From Micromonosporaceae bacterium KJ-029 (GTDB taxonomy: Bacteria > Actinomycetota > Actinomycetes > Mycobacteriales > Micromonosporaceae): 64,000 nucleotides of DNA. How positions within the stretch are numbered: the stretch's first letter is position 1; each line of letters opens with the position of its first letter. The notes below the pieces were generated by a model. That model was not told the origin of the DNA and ran no database searches. It saw only the letters and a program-made list of their open reading frames with translations. The stretch lies in NCBI GenBank assembly GCA_005402585.1, contig BIFP01000068.1, positions 434,001 to 498,000 of the forward strand, written 5' to 3'. Positions 37,127-44,315 of this stretch are shown one piece after another. The translations under genes and the position numbers were made by a program.

Positions 37127-37414
37127 GTGCTTCCCCGCTCCGGTGACGTACTGCACGTGACACGCGCGGCGAGTGTCCAGTTCCTCAAACCCATCCTGTT
37201 CCGGGTGATCCGGGTGCTCGACCGGCCCACCTACGACGGCTGGCTCTGGCTCGAAGGCTACGAGTTGAACGCGGCGGGGGACGCGGTCAACCGACGCTCG
37301 ATCTTCGTACAGCGGGAGGGGCTGCGGCAGGCCCAGGCCGCTCCGCAGCCGCGCCCGCACACCGTCCGCTCGGCCCGTCGGCCAACCGTCCGGACCCCGG
37401 TTCGGGTGGGCTGA
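37127..37414 (+). CDS. Small hypothetical protein divergent from the Scr1/DUF397 pair
   Basis: The 95-residue protein starts at GTG 37127 with AGGAG upstream (spacing 5). It contains TRAASVQFLKPILFRVIRVLDRPTYDGWLWLEGYELNAAGDAVNRRSIFVQREGLRQ, which looks like a compact alpha/beta fold, and an Arg/Pro-rich tail. I do not recognise the family, but the context beside a Scr1/DUF397 pair suggests it may be a regulated target or third component. Confidence 0.68.
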   Translation: MLPRSGDVLHVTRAASVQFLKPILFRVIRVLDRPTYDGWLWLEGYELNAAGDAVNRRSIFVQREGLRQAQAAPQPRPHTVRSARRPTVRTPVRVG

Positions 37415-37513
37415 GCATTACGAACCGCCGCCGGGGGGCATGCCGGCGCCATAGAATCGGTATGCCCACCCCGGCACGTCTCCACCCCGCGCGTCCAGGA
37501 CCCCGAACCTGGG

Positions 37514-37960
37514 ATGGCCATGGTCAATCTGTCCGCGCGGCGGCCACACCGGTCCCGTATCGCCTACGCCTTCGGACTCCTGGCACTGCTCGGCGCCGCC
37601 ACCACCCTGGTGGTGCTGGTCCGGGAGCCCGCCCTGTCGTCCACCCGGCTGGCTGAACCTGTCCCCGCACCGGAGATCACGGTGGTGGAGAGCGACCCGA
37701 TGGAGCCCGACGGCGGGCCCGGCGCCCGGCACGGCTTCGCCCCGGGCGACTCGGCCGACCTGTCGACCGACGACCCGGACGCGGGGCACGGCGACACGTC
37801 GGGCGAGGTACCGCATCGGGATCCGGGCGCAGCCTCTCGGGCCACCGGTGGGTACACCGCCGAGGAGCTCAGCCGCTCACTGTTCTGGTCCGGCGTGTTC
37901 GGGTTGGCGATCTCTCTCGCCGGGTTGGGTCTGGTCGGCACAAGACGCCGCATGTGGTGA
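37514..37960 (+). CDS. Hypothetical two-helix membrane protein
   Basis: The 148-residue protein has an N-terminal helix (about residues 15-36), a long acidic extracellular loop rich in Asp/Gly/Pro/Glu (about 50-110) and a C-terminal helix (about 121-142). The closing segment SLAGLGLVGTRRRMW resembles a sorted C-terminus but lacks a LPxTG motif. Function unknown. Converges with the PASTA gene at 37970. Confidence 0.68.
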   Translation: MAMVNLSARRPHRSRIAYAFGLLALLGAATTLVVLVREPALSSTRLAEPVPAPEITVVESDPMEPDGGPGARHGFAPGDSADLSTDDPDAGHGDTSGEVPHRDPGAASRATGGYTAEELSRSLFWSGVFGLAISLAGLGLVGTRRRMW

Positions 37961-37969
37961 GCCGACCAC

Positions 37970-38728
37970 TCATTCGGTGGGGCTCGCCGTGGCGGTGGGC
38001 TCGGCGGTCGGCTCGCCCGTGGTCGGCCCCGGACTCGGGCTGGCCACGGCCACCACCAGCATGATCTCGTCACCCGCCTCGACCAGTTCACCCGCCTCTG
38101 GGTCGGTGGCGATGACGGTGCCCGCCGGCCGGTCCGACGGCCGGTACCGCACCTCGTAGTCGAGATCGAGCTGATCCAGCATCGCCCGCGCCGCCGCTTC
38201 GGACAGGCCGACCAGTGGCGGCACCGGCAGTTGGGCCGGGGCCGGGCTGGTCGTCGGCGGGGGCGACGGTGAACGCGTGGTCGGCGAGGCCGACGCACTG
38301 GTGGGTGGGGCCTGCGTCGTCGGCTGCGGCGACTGCGGGGCCGTTCCGTCCTCGTCGGAAGCCTGTTGGGCCAGCCACAGCCCGACACCCAGCAGGCCGA
38401 CCAACAGCAGCAGCACGATGCCCCAGAGGATCGGCAACCACCAGGGCCGGCCCGGCTGCTCGTCGGCGTACCACTCGTTGCCCGCCAGTTCGCGGTCGGC
38501 GCCCGGCCGGACCGACGGCACCTCCGCGCGCCCCGACCAGGCCGCCGGCCCGGATCGCGGCGTTGGCGGCACCGGCGCGGTCTCGTCCGGGGTACGGCCC
38601 ACCGGCGCGGTCTCGTCCGGGGGCCGGCCCACCGGCGCGGTCTCGTCGGGACTGCCGGTGGACGGCGGTAGTGGGTGGGTTCCGTCTTCCGGCTGCTTCC
38701 TTGGCGGCCCCGGGCGGTCGTCGCTCAT
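37970..38728 (-). CDS. Single-pass membrane protein with one PASTA domain
   Basis: The 252-residue protein has a disordered cytoplasmic N-terminus with three PDETAPVG repeats, a membrane helix (about residues 98-118), a Ser/Thr/Pro linker and one PASTA repeat (about 168-235) with PPLVGLSEAAARAMLDQLDLDYEVRY, AGTVIATDPEAGELV. There is no kinase domain. PASTA repeats recognise cell-wall muropeptides, so it may be a sensor or anchor. The tail is again low-complexity. It forms a pair with the PASTA protein at 38907 on the same strand, separated by 178 bp. Confidence 0.86.
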   Translation of the reverse strand: MSDDRPGPPRKQPEDGTHPLPPSTGSPDETAPVGRPPDETAPVGRTPDETAPVPPTPRSGPAAWSGRAEVPSVRPGADRELAGNEWYADEQPGRPWWLPILWGIVLLLLVGLLGVGLWLAQQASDEDGTAPQSPQPTTQAPPTSASASPTTRSPSPPPTTSPAPAQLPVPPLVGLSEAAARAMLDQLDLDYEVRYRPSDRPAGTVIATDPEAGELVEAGDEIMLVVAVASPSPGPTTGEPTAEPTATASPTE

Positions 38729-38906
38729 GCCGACCCTCCGCTTCGCTCCGTGCCGTCGTGAGGCACAAGCGCGCCTAGCCCTGTGATTCGCTCGCTCCGC
38801 TCACGCATGGCACGTCCCTTCCCGGGCCGGGCGGGCGTCAGGGCCCTCGACGGTCAACCTAGCGGTATCCCAGGCCATCGGCCGGCATCAGCGTGTCGGG
38901 TCCGCG

Positions 38907-39584
38907 TCACTGCGGCGGAGAGTCGTCGTCCTCGCTCGGGGCCGTGCCGCACCAGATGGAGACGATGTCGTTCCACTTCCCGACGGTGCCGCCGCCGGGC
39001 TCCTGGGCGGTGACCGTCCCGGACCGTCCGCCCGGGTAGCGGGGCGAGAATCCCTCGTCGACGAGTTCGGCCCCCGCGTCACGGCACTTGTCCCCGACCA
39101 GTTCCGGCACCGAGTTCGGCGGCGCGGCTCCGGCCACGGTGACCACGACTGTGACGCCACGCTGCACCGGCGTACCGGCCGCCGGGGTGGTGCTCCGCAC
39201 GCTGGAGCTGCTCCCGCTGCCGAAGACGAACTGCCAGCCCAGTCCCCGCTTCCGCAGTTCCGCCCGAGCCTCCTCGAAGTCCATGCCGACCAGGTCGGGC
39301 ACGGTCAGTCCGGCCGGTTGGGTCGGCGTGGTGCTGCTGGGGGAAGCGCTCGGTGTCGGCCGCTCGCGCGGTGGCGGAGTGGTCCTGGCGCTGGGGCTCG
39401 GGCTACCGGCCGTCTCGGTGGGCGCTGCCACCGGCGGCTTCTTGTCGCCCGCCAGCACCCAGCCGCCGGCCGCCCCGATGACCGCGAGCAGTGCGGCCGC
39501 GATGCCACCGCCGACCACCAGCGTCACCCGGTCCGGGCCGGTGTCGTCGCGCCCCGTCGCCCGATCCGTGGTTCCGTCCGTCAT
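38907..39584 (-). CDS. Single-pass membrane protein with two PASTA domains
   Basis: The 225-residue product is taken from ATG 39584 (MTDGTTDRATG). It has a membrane helix (about residues 18-43), a Ser/Pro/Thr linker and two PASTA repeats (about 93-155 and 158-220): VPDLVGMDFEEARAELRKRGLGWQF, VPELVGDKCRDAGAELVDEGF. Two Cys in the second repeat (DKCRD and SIWCG) could form a disulfide. No catalytic domain. The start has a weak ribosome site, and ATG 39629 is an alternative. Confidence 0.85.
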   Translation of the reverse strand: MTDGTTDRATGRDDTGPDRVTLVVGGGIAAALLAVIGAAGGWVLAGDKKPPVAAPTETAGSPSPSARTTPPPRERPTPSASPSSTTPTQPAGLTVPDLVGMDFEEARAELRKRGLGWQFVFGSGSSSSVRSTTPAAGTPVQRGVTVVVTVAGAAPPNSVPELVGDKCRDAGAELVDEGFSPRYPGGRSGTVTAQEPGGGTVGKWNDIVSIWCGTAPSEDDDSPPQ

Positions 39585-39706
39585 ACCGCGCACCGCCTCA
39601 TCACCGGCGACCGTACCCGTCGGCGCCATGCACTGTCCGTCACCATTCACCGCCCGGTGCCGCGCATGACTCGCCGCACCGACCACAGGACGTTACGCTG
39701 CCCGGC

Positions 39707-41086
39707 ATGGCCAGACAGGGCTGGGGAGGATCGATCGCTACCGCGGCCGGCGTGGCAGCCGGCGCCGGGGCCGCTCAGCTGGGTTTCGGGTACGGCCTGG
39801 GCATCCTGAACTGGGCACCGGCGGAGGCGACCGCCGGCACGGCGGCATGGGTGGCCAGCCTGATCTGGGCCACCTGGATCGCCGCCACCTCGACCATCTT
39901 CGGCGCGGTCTGCGCGCAGCGGCTGCACGACCGCCGCTCGGGTACGTCCACCTCGGACGCGCCATCGCAGGACACCGGGGGCTCACCAGCCGGTGCCGGC
40001 CGACAGGACGGTGGCGGGCTGTGGTGGATCGCCCTGTCCACGGCCGCTGCGTTGGGCGCCCTGATCACGGTGCTGCTGGTCGCCGTACCGGCGCGGGTCG
40101 CGGTGGTCCCGGACACCCCGTCCCCTCGGGACATGGCCGCCGGGTACGCGGCGGTCGGCGTACTCGTCGGGGCGCTGGTGGCGCTCTGGGCGCTGCGCTG
40201 TCAGGCGGCGGCCACCAACGTCATCGCCACCGCCGGTTGGCTGTGGCTGCTCGCCGTGGTCGCCGTGGTCGACTCGGTGCTCGCCGGTCGTGGACTGACC
40301 ACCGCGCAGCTGGGCATCTGGCAGCTCAGCTCGGGTAGCGACCAGTTCTGGATCCGGGACTACTTCTACTGGCCCGGCGCGGTCCTCTCGCTCGGCTCGG
40401 CGCTGCTGATCGGTACGTTGGCCGCTCGACGCGGCGTCCGGGAGGCTGGTCGGCGGGTCGGCGCCACCGCCTCGGGTGCCGCCGGGCCGCTGCTGGTGGC
40501 GATCGCGTACTTCCTGGCGGTGCCGAGGCTGACGGCGATCAGCCCGGAGCAGGTGTCGGCCCACCTCATCGCCCCGTACGCGGTGATCGTGGGCATCGGC
40601 GGTTCCGTCCTGGTCGCGGCGCTCGCCCAGCAGGCGGCTCGACGCGCGCAGAGCCGGCCGGCCGTGGACGGCGCACCCGCGACGACGGTGCCCCGGCAGC
40701 GAGTCGGGGACGACGACAACGTTGCCACCGCTCCGGGCACGAAGGCAGCCGGCGAGTCGGCGCTGCGCGCCGGTGGCGAACCAGCGACCACCACGACCGG
40801 TGCCGGCACCACGACCGGCAGCACCGGGCGGCGGCGCGTGTCCTCCTCGACGCCCGCCGCCGTAGCTAAGCCCGCCGCCGTGGCGACGACGCCCGCTACC
40901 GTGGCGACGCCGGCAACCGCGCCGGCCGGCACAGCTCGGAAGTCGGCGGAATCGACCGCGTCGACGGAGGGGAAGGCGCCAGCGGCCGGGCCGAGCGGTA
41001 CCGCGAAGGCGGCAGGGACGCCCGACGCCGACGCCACGCCGGAGGGCGCGAGTCGCCGGTCCCGACCGCCGCGGCGGACCCGCTGA
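39707..41086 (+). CDS. Hypothetical multi-pass membrane protein with low-complexity tail
   Basis: The 459-residue protein has about eight helices within residues 8-310 (including VASLIWATWIAATSTIFGAV, AALGALITVLLVAVPARVAV, LLAVVAVVDSVLAG) and a long disordered Ala/Thr/Ser/Lys-rich tail (about 320-459). A Trp/Phe-rich loop with GIWQLSSGSDQFWIRDYFYWPG is conserved-looking. No family is recognised. It starts at ATG 39707 and ends 7 bp from the convergent ligase gene. Confidence 0.75.
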   Translation: MARQGWGGSIATAAGVAAGAGAAQLGFGYGLGILNWAPAEATAGTAAWVASLIWATWIAATSTIFGAVCAQRLHDRRSGTSTSDAPSQDTGGSPAGAGRQDGGGLWWIALSTAAALGALITVLLVAVPARVAVVPDTPSPRDMAAGYAAVGVLVGALVALWALRCQAAATNVIATAGWLWLLAVVAVVDSVLAGRGLTTAQLGIWQLSSGSDQFWIRDYFYWPGAVLSLGSALLIGTLAARRGVREAGRRVGATASGAAGPLLVAIAYFLAVPRLTAISPEQVSAHLIAPYAVIVGIGGSVLVAALAQQAARRAQSRPAVDGAPATTVPRQRVGDDDNVATAPGTKAAGESALRAGGEPATTTTGAGTTTGSTGRRRVSSSTPAAVAKPAAVATTPATVATPATAPAGTARKSAESTASTEGKAPAAGPSGTAKAAGTPDADATPEGASRRSRPPRRTR

Positions 41087-41093
41087 ACGCTCC

Positions 41094-42572
41094 TCAGTCG
41101 ATCGGCCAGGTGTGCACCGGCTCGTTGGTGCGCTGCAGATCGGCGTAGCGCTGCAACATGTAGTGCAGGGCGGCGCGGCGGTCCAGGCTCCGGTGTCGCT
41201 CGGCGGACCAGACCGTGGCGGTCTGCCAGACCGCTCCGTTGCGGCCGTTACGGCAGCGCTGCTCGATGATGCCGAGCAGGCGGTCACGCTCGGCCGGGGC
41301 CACCCCGAAACCGTCGAGCCCGGCCGCGGCGATCGGCAGCAGCAGGTCGAGTACCAACTTCCTCGCCGGCACCTCACCGAGCCGCGGCCAGTGCAGCACC
41401 GCGTCCATGCCGCGCCGAGCCGCGGCGTGGAAGTTCTCCTCGGCGGAGCTGAAGGTGAGCTGACTCCAGATGGGGCGGTCGGCCTCGGCCAGGCCACGGA
41501 CCAGCCCGAAGTAGAAGGCGGCGTTGGCCAGCATGTCGACCACGGTCGGCCCGGCCGGTAGCACCCGGTTCTCCACCCGCAGGTGCGGGCGGCCGTCCAT
41601 GATGTCGTACACCGGCCGGTTCCATCGGTAGACGGTGCCGTTGTGCAGCCGCAGCTCGGCCAACTCGGGTACGCCGCCGGCGTGCAGGACCTCCACCGGG
41701 TCCTCGCTCTCGCAGATCGGCAGCAACGGCGGGAAGTAGCGGACGTTCTCCTCGAACAGGTCGAAGATCGAGGTGATCCAGCGTTCCCCGAACCAGACCC
41801 GGGGGCGTACGCCCTGGGCCTTCAACTCGTCCGGCCGGGTGTCGGTGGCCTGCTCGAACAGGGCGATCCGGGTCTCCGCCCAGAGTTGGCGCCCATACAG
41901 AAACGGCGAGTTGGCGCCCACCGCCACCTGCGCCGCGGCGATGGCCTGGGAGGCGTTCCAGTAGTCGGCGAAGCTGTCCGGCGCGACCTGGAGGTGGAAC
42001 TGGAGGCTGGTGCAGGCAGCCTCCGGCGCGATCGAGTCGGTGTGCGTACGCAGTCGCTCGACGCCCCGGATGTCGAGTTCGATGTCCTCGCCCCGGGCGC
42101 CGACAATCTGGTCGTTGAGCACCCGGTAACGCTCGTTGGTGGAGAGGTTGTCCGCCACCAGGTGGCGCTCGTTCAGCGTGGGCAGGATGCCGACCAGGAC
42201 GATCCGGGTGTCCGACCGGGCCGCCCGCTCGTTCGCCCTGCTCAGGCTGCCGTTCAAGTCCCGCTCGTAGTCGGCGAATCCGGCGCCGGAGATCAGGCGC
42301 GGCTTGGCGTTCAGCTCCAGATTGAACTGCCCCAACTCGGTCTGGAACAGCGGGTCGGCGATCGCGGCGAGGATCTCCTCGTTCCGCATCGCCGGCTCGG
42401 CCCCCGGATCCACCAGGTTCAGCTCGATTTCCAGCCCGGTCATCGGCCGGTCGGCGTCGAACCCGAAGTCGTCCAGCATCAACGCGAAGACATCCAGGCA
42501 ACGGCGGACCTTTTGCCGGTATAGAACCCGGTCCTCCCGGGAGAAGGCGGTTCGATCGACGTCCCTGCCCAT
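41094..42572 (-). CDS. Glutamate-cysteine ligase-type carboxylate-amine ligase
   Basis: The 492-residue protein starts at ATG 42572 (GGGAGG with 6-nt spacer). The GCS2-like fold has MTGLEIELNLVDP, NLELNAKPRLISG, LVGILPTLNERHL, ACTSLQFHLQVAP and HLRVENRVLPAGPTVVDMLANAAFYFGLV, with Glu/His/Arg residues that ligate ATP-Mg and substrates in the family. In actinomycetes members include EgtA and general gamma-glutamyl ligases. EgtA neighbours (EgtB, EgtD) are absent, so the product is not certain. It is divergent from no gene and converges with the gene at 39707. Confidence 0.85.
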   Translation of the reverse strand: MGRDVDRTAFSREDRVLYRQKVRRCLDVFALMLDDFGFDADRPMTGLEIELNLVDPGAEPAMRNEEILAAIADPLFQTELGQFNLELNAKPRLISGAGFADYERDLNGSLSRANERAARSDTRIVLVGILPTLNERHLVADNLSTNERYRVLNDQIVGARGEDIELDIRGVERLRTHTDSIAPEAACTSLQFHLQVAPDSFADYWNASQAIAAAQVAVGANSPFLYGRQLWAETRIALFEQATDTRPDELKAQGVRPRVWFGERWITSIFDLFEENVRYFPPLLPICESEDPVEVLHAGGVPELAELRLHNGTVYRWNRPVYDIMDGRPHLRVENRVLPAGPTVVDMLANAAFYFGLVRGLAEADRPIWSQLTFSSAEENFHAAARRGMDAVLHWPRLGEVPARKLVLDLLLPIAAAGLDGFGVAPAERDRLLGIIEQRCRNGRNGAVWQTATVWSAERHRSLDRRAALHYMLQRYADLQRTNEPVHTWPID

Positions 42573-42873
42573 GTTGTCCTCCCGGCGTGCGACGCGACGG
42601 AACGGTGCCGTTCCGCAGCGCACTGTGAACCATACTCGGTAGAAGCGCCGAACCGGCCGGGCCGAAGATCGGTCCATTGCCGCAGTTCACCCGGCCCACG
42701 GGGGGCGGGTCACCCATCGACGGGCCTGGCCGGACGCGCCTGCGGGGATCACTACCCGGCCGGCACCGCCGGCCACCGGTGCAGCCGGCGAACAGCTTGT
42801 GACAATTCGCACCATAGGCAGTCCCCGCCCGCGTGCGGCTGCGGCTTCCGCCACGGGCCCGGAGTGGAGACAG

Positions 42874-42910
42874 CCGAAAGGCCCGCGCGGTGCGGGCGCG
42901 GGCCTTTCGG
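42874..42910 (-). terminator. Terminator hairpin after the YceI gene
   Basis: CCGAAAGGCCCGCGC (42874-42888) pairs perfectly with GCGCGGGCCTTTCGG (42896-42910), 15 bp with a 7-nt loop, 11 bp beyond the YceI stop. The AAAG/CTTT base of the stem gives a short U-run. Confidence 0.88.
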
Positions 42911-42921
42911 GTTCAGCAGGA

Positions 42922-43503
42922 TCAGGACTGCCGGATGGCCTCGCCCTCGATCTCGATCTTGACCTTCTTGCCGACCACCACGCCGCCGGACTCCAGAGCG
43001 ACGTTCCAGGTCAGACCAAAGTCCTCCCGGTCGATCTCGGTGGTCGCCGAGAAGCCGAAGATGTCCTGGCCGTAGGGGCTGCGGCCGACACCCTCGAACT
43101 CGACCTTCAGCTCGACCGGACGGGTCACGTCCTTGATGGTCAGCTCGCCGGTGAGGACGAACTCGTTGCCCTCCTGGGACTTGACGCCGGTGCTGCGGTA
43201 CTCCAGGGTGGGGTACTTCTCGGTCTCGAGGAAGTCACCGCTGCGCAGGTGGGCATCCCGGTCGCCCTGGGCGGTGTGGATGCTGGCGGCCTGGATGGTG
43301 GCGGAAACCGAGGACCCGAGCGGCTCCTCGGCGATGGTGATGGTCGCGGTCGCCTCGGCGAACTCACCGCGAACCTTGCTTACCATCATGTGACGGGCGA
43401 CAAAGCCCACCCGCTTGTGCGCCGCATCCAGCAGGTAGGTGCCGGCCGCCGGGATGGTGAGGCCGTTCCACTCGCGGGTAACCGACTCGGTGCTGCTGGT
43501 CAT
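42922..43503 (-). CDS. YceI-family periplasmic/secreted lipid-binding protein
   Basis: The 193-residue protein has the YceI beta-barrel with GTYLLDAAHKRVGFVARHMMVSKVRGEF, ATIQAASIHTAQGDRDAHLRSGDFLETEKYPTLEY and LTIKDVTRPVELKVEFEG, which contain the family's conserved residues. It has no clear signal peptide in this frame, as in many actinobacterial cytoplasmic members. The family binds polyisoprenoids or quinones. The gene is divergent from the MarR regulator at 43607, a common pairing that suggests MarR control. Confidence 0.93.
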   Translation of the reverse strand: MTSSTESVTREWNGLTIPAAGTYLLDAAHKRVGFVARHMMVSKVRGEFAEATATITIAEEPLGSSVSATIQAASIHTAQGDRDAHLRSGDFLETEKYPTLEYRSTGVKSQEGNEFVLTGELTIKDVTRPVELKVEFEGVGRSPYGQDIFGFSATTEIDREDFGLTWNVALESGGVVVGKKVKIEIEGEAIRQS

Positions 43504-43606
43504 GAGAAGCTGCCCTCCGGAAGAGATTGTTTAGTAGCCCAACGGCTGCGTCAGCAACTATAGCCTCGGCAATATTCCCCGTGTCAAGGATTGGTAGGAT
43601 GGGCTG

Positions 43607-44119
43607 GTGAACCCGCACGTGTTCGACGACCCTCGGATCACCGCCGTCGGCCTGCTCTTCGAGGTGCACGCCGGGCTGTCCGCCCGGTTCGCCGCCCAAC
43701 TGGAGGAACACGGACTGTCGCCGGTCGAGTTCGAGGTGCTCACCCGACTCAGTCGGTCACCCGGCAACCAGCTGCGGATGACCGACCTCGCCGCGCAGAC
43801 CTCGCTGTCCACCAGCGGGGTCACCCGGGTCGTGGACCGGATGGAACGCGACGGGTTGATCGCCCGGCGCGCCTGCCCCTCCGACCGACGCAGTTCGTAC
43901 GCGGTGGTGACGGACGCCGGCCTGCGCCGACTCGACGAGAGCCTGCCCGGTCACCTCCAGCTCATCGAGGACTGGTTCACCAGCCAGCTCGACCCGGCTG
44001 CGCTGACCGCACTGCTCGACGGCCTGCGTCGGGTACGCGACGCCGTCCACCCATGCGCGACTGCCGGCAGCGCGGAATCCGTCCCGGCGGACGGCGCCGC
44101 CGCTTCCGCCCGGTGTTGA
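43607..44119 (+). CDS. MarR-family transcription regulator
   Basis: The 170-residue protein starts at GTG 43607. A winged HTH (about residues 30-115) includes SPVEFEVLTRLSRSPGNQLRMTDLAAQTSLSTSGVTRVVDRMERDGLIARRACPSDRRSSYAVVTDAGLRRL. The short acidic N-terminal helix is normal. It lies 103 bp from the divergent YceI gene and may control it; the intergenic region (43504-43606) contains short dyads but no palindrome that I can call with confidence. Confidence 0.95.
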   Translation: MNPHVFDDPRITAVGLLFEVHAGLSARFAAQLEEHGLSPVEFEVLTRLSRSPGNQLRMTDLAAQTSLSTSGVTRVVDRMERDGLIARRACPSDRRSSYAVVTDAGLRRLDESLPGHLQLIEDWFTSQLDPAALTALLDGLRRVRDAVHPCATAGSAESVPADGAAASARC

Positions 44120-44315
44120 CACCTCTGGCAGTTTGCCGACAGATCGGCACCCTCGTGCCGAATTGCCGGCTGCCTCACCCCCGCCAGGGACCTTCGGTGT
44201 TCGGATAGCCAGCCCAGCGTGACACCACCGGCAGAAAGACCGGCAGAACCAATGGACCAACGGGCGATAGTCGATCAAACCCGACAGGCGCCTGCACGCT
44301 GTCTCGCTAGTCTCG

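Noticed and set aside
40760-40980. Ala/Thr-rich repeats at the end of the membrane protein gene as a mobile repeat
   Set aside because: The pattern is low-complexity coding sequence in one frame, not a separate DNA element.
43504-43606. MarR operator between YceI and MarR genes
   Set aside because: Only short, imperfect dyads are present and none is clearly better than background.
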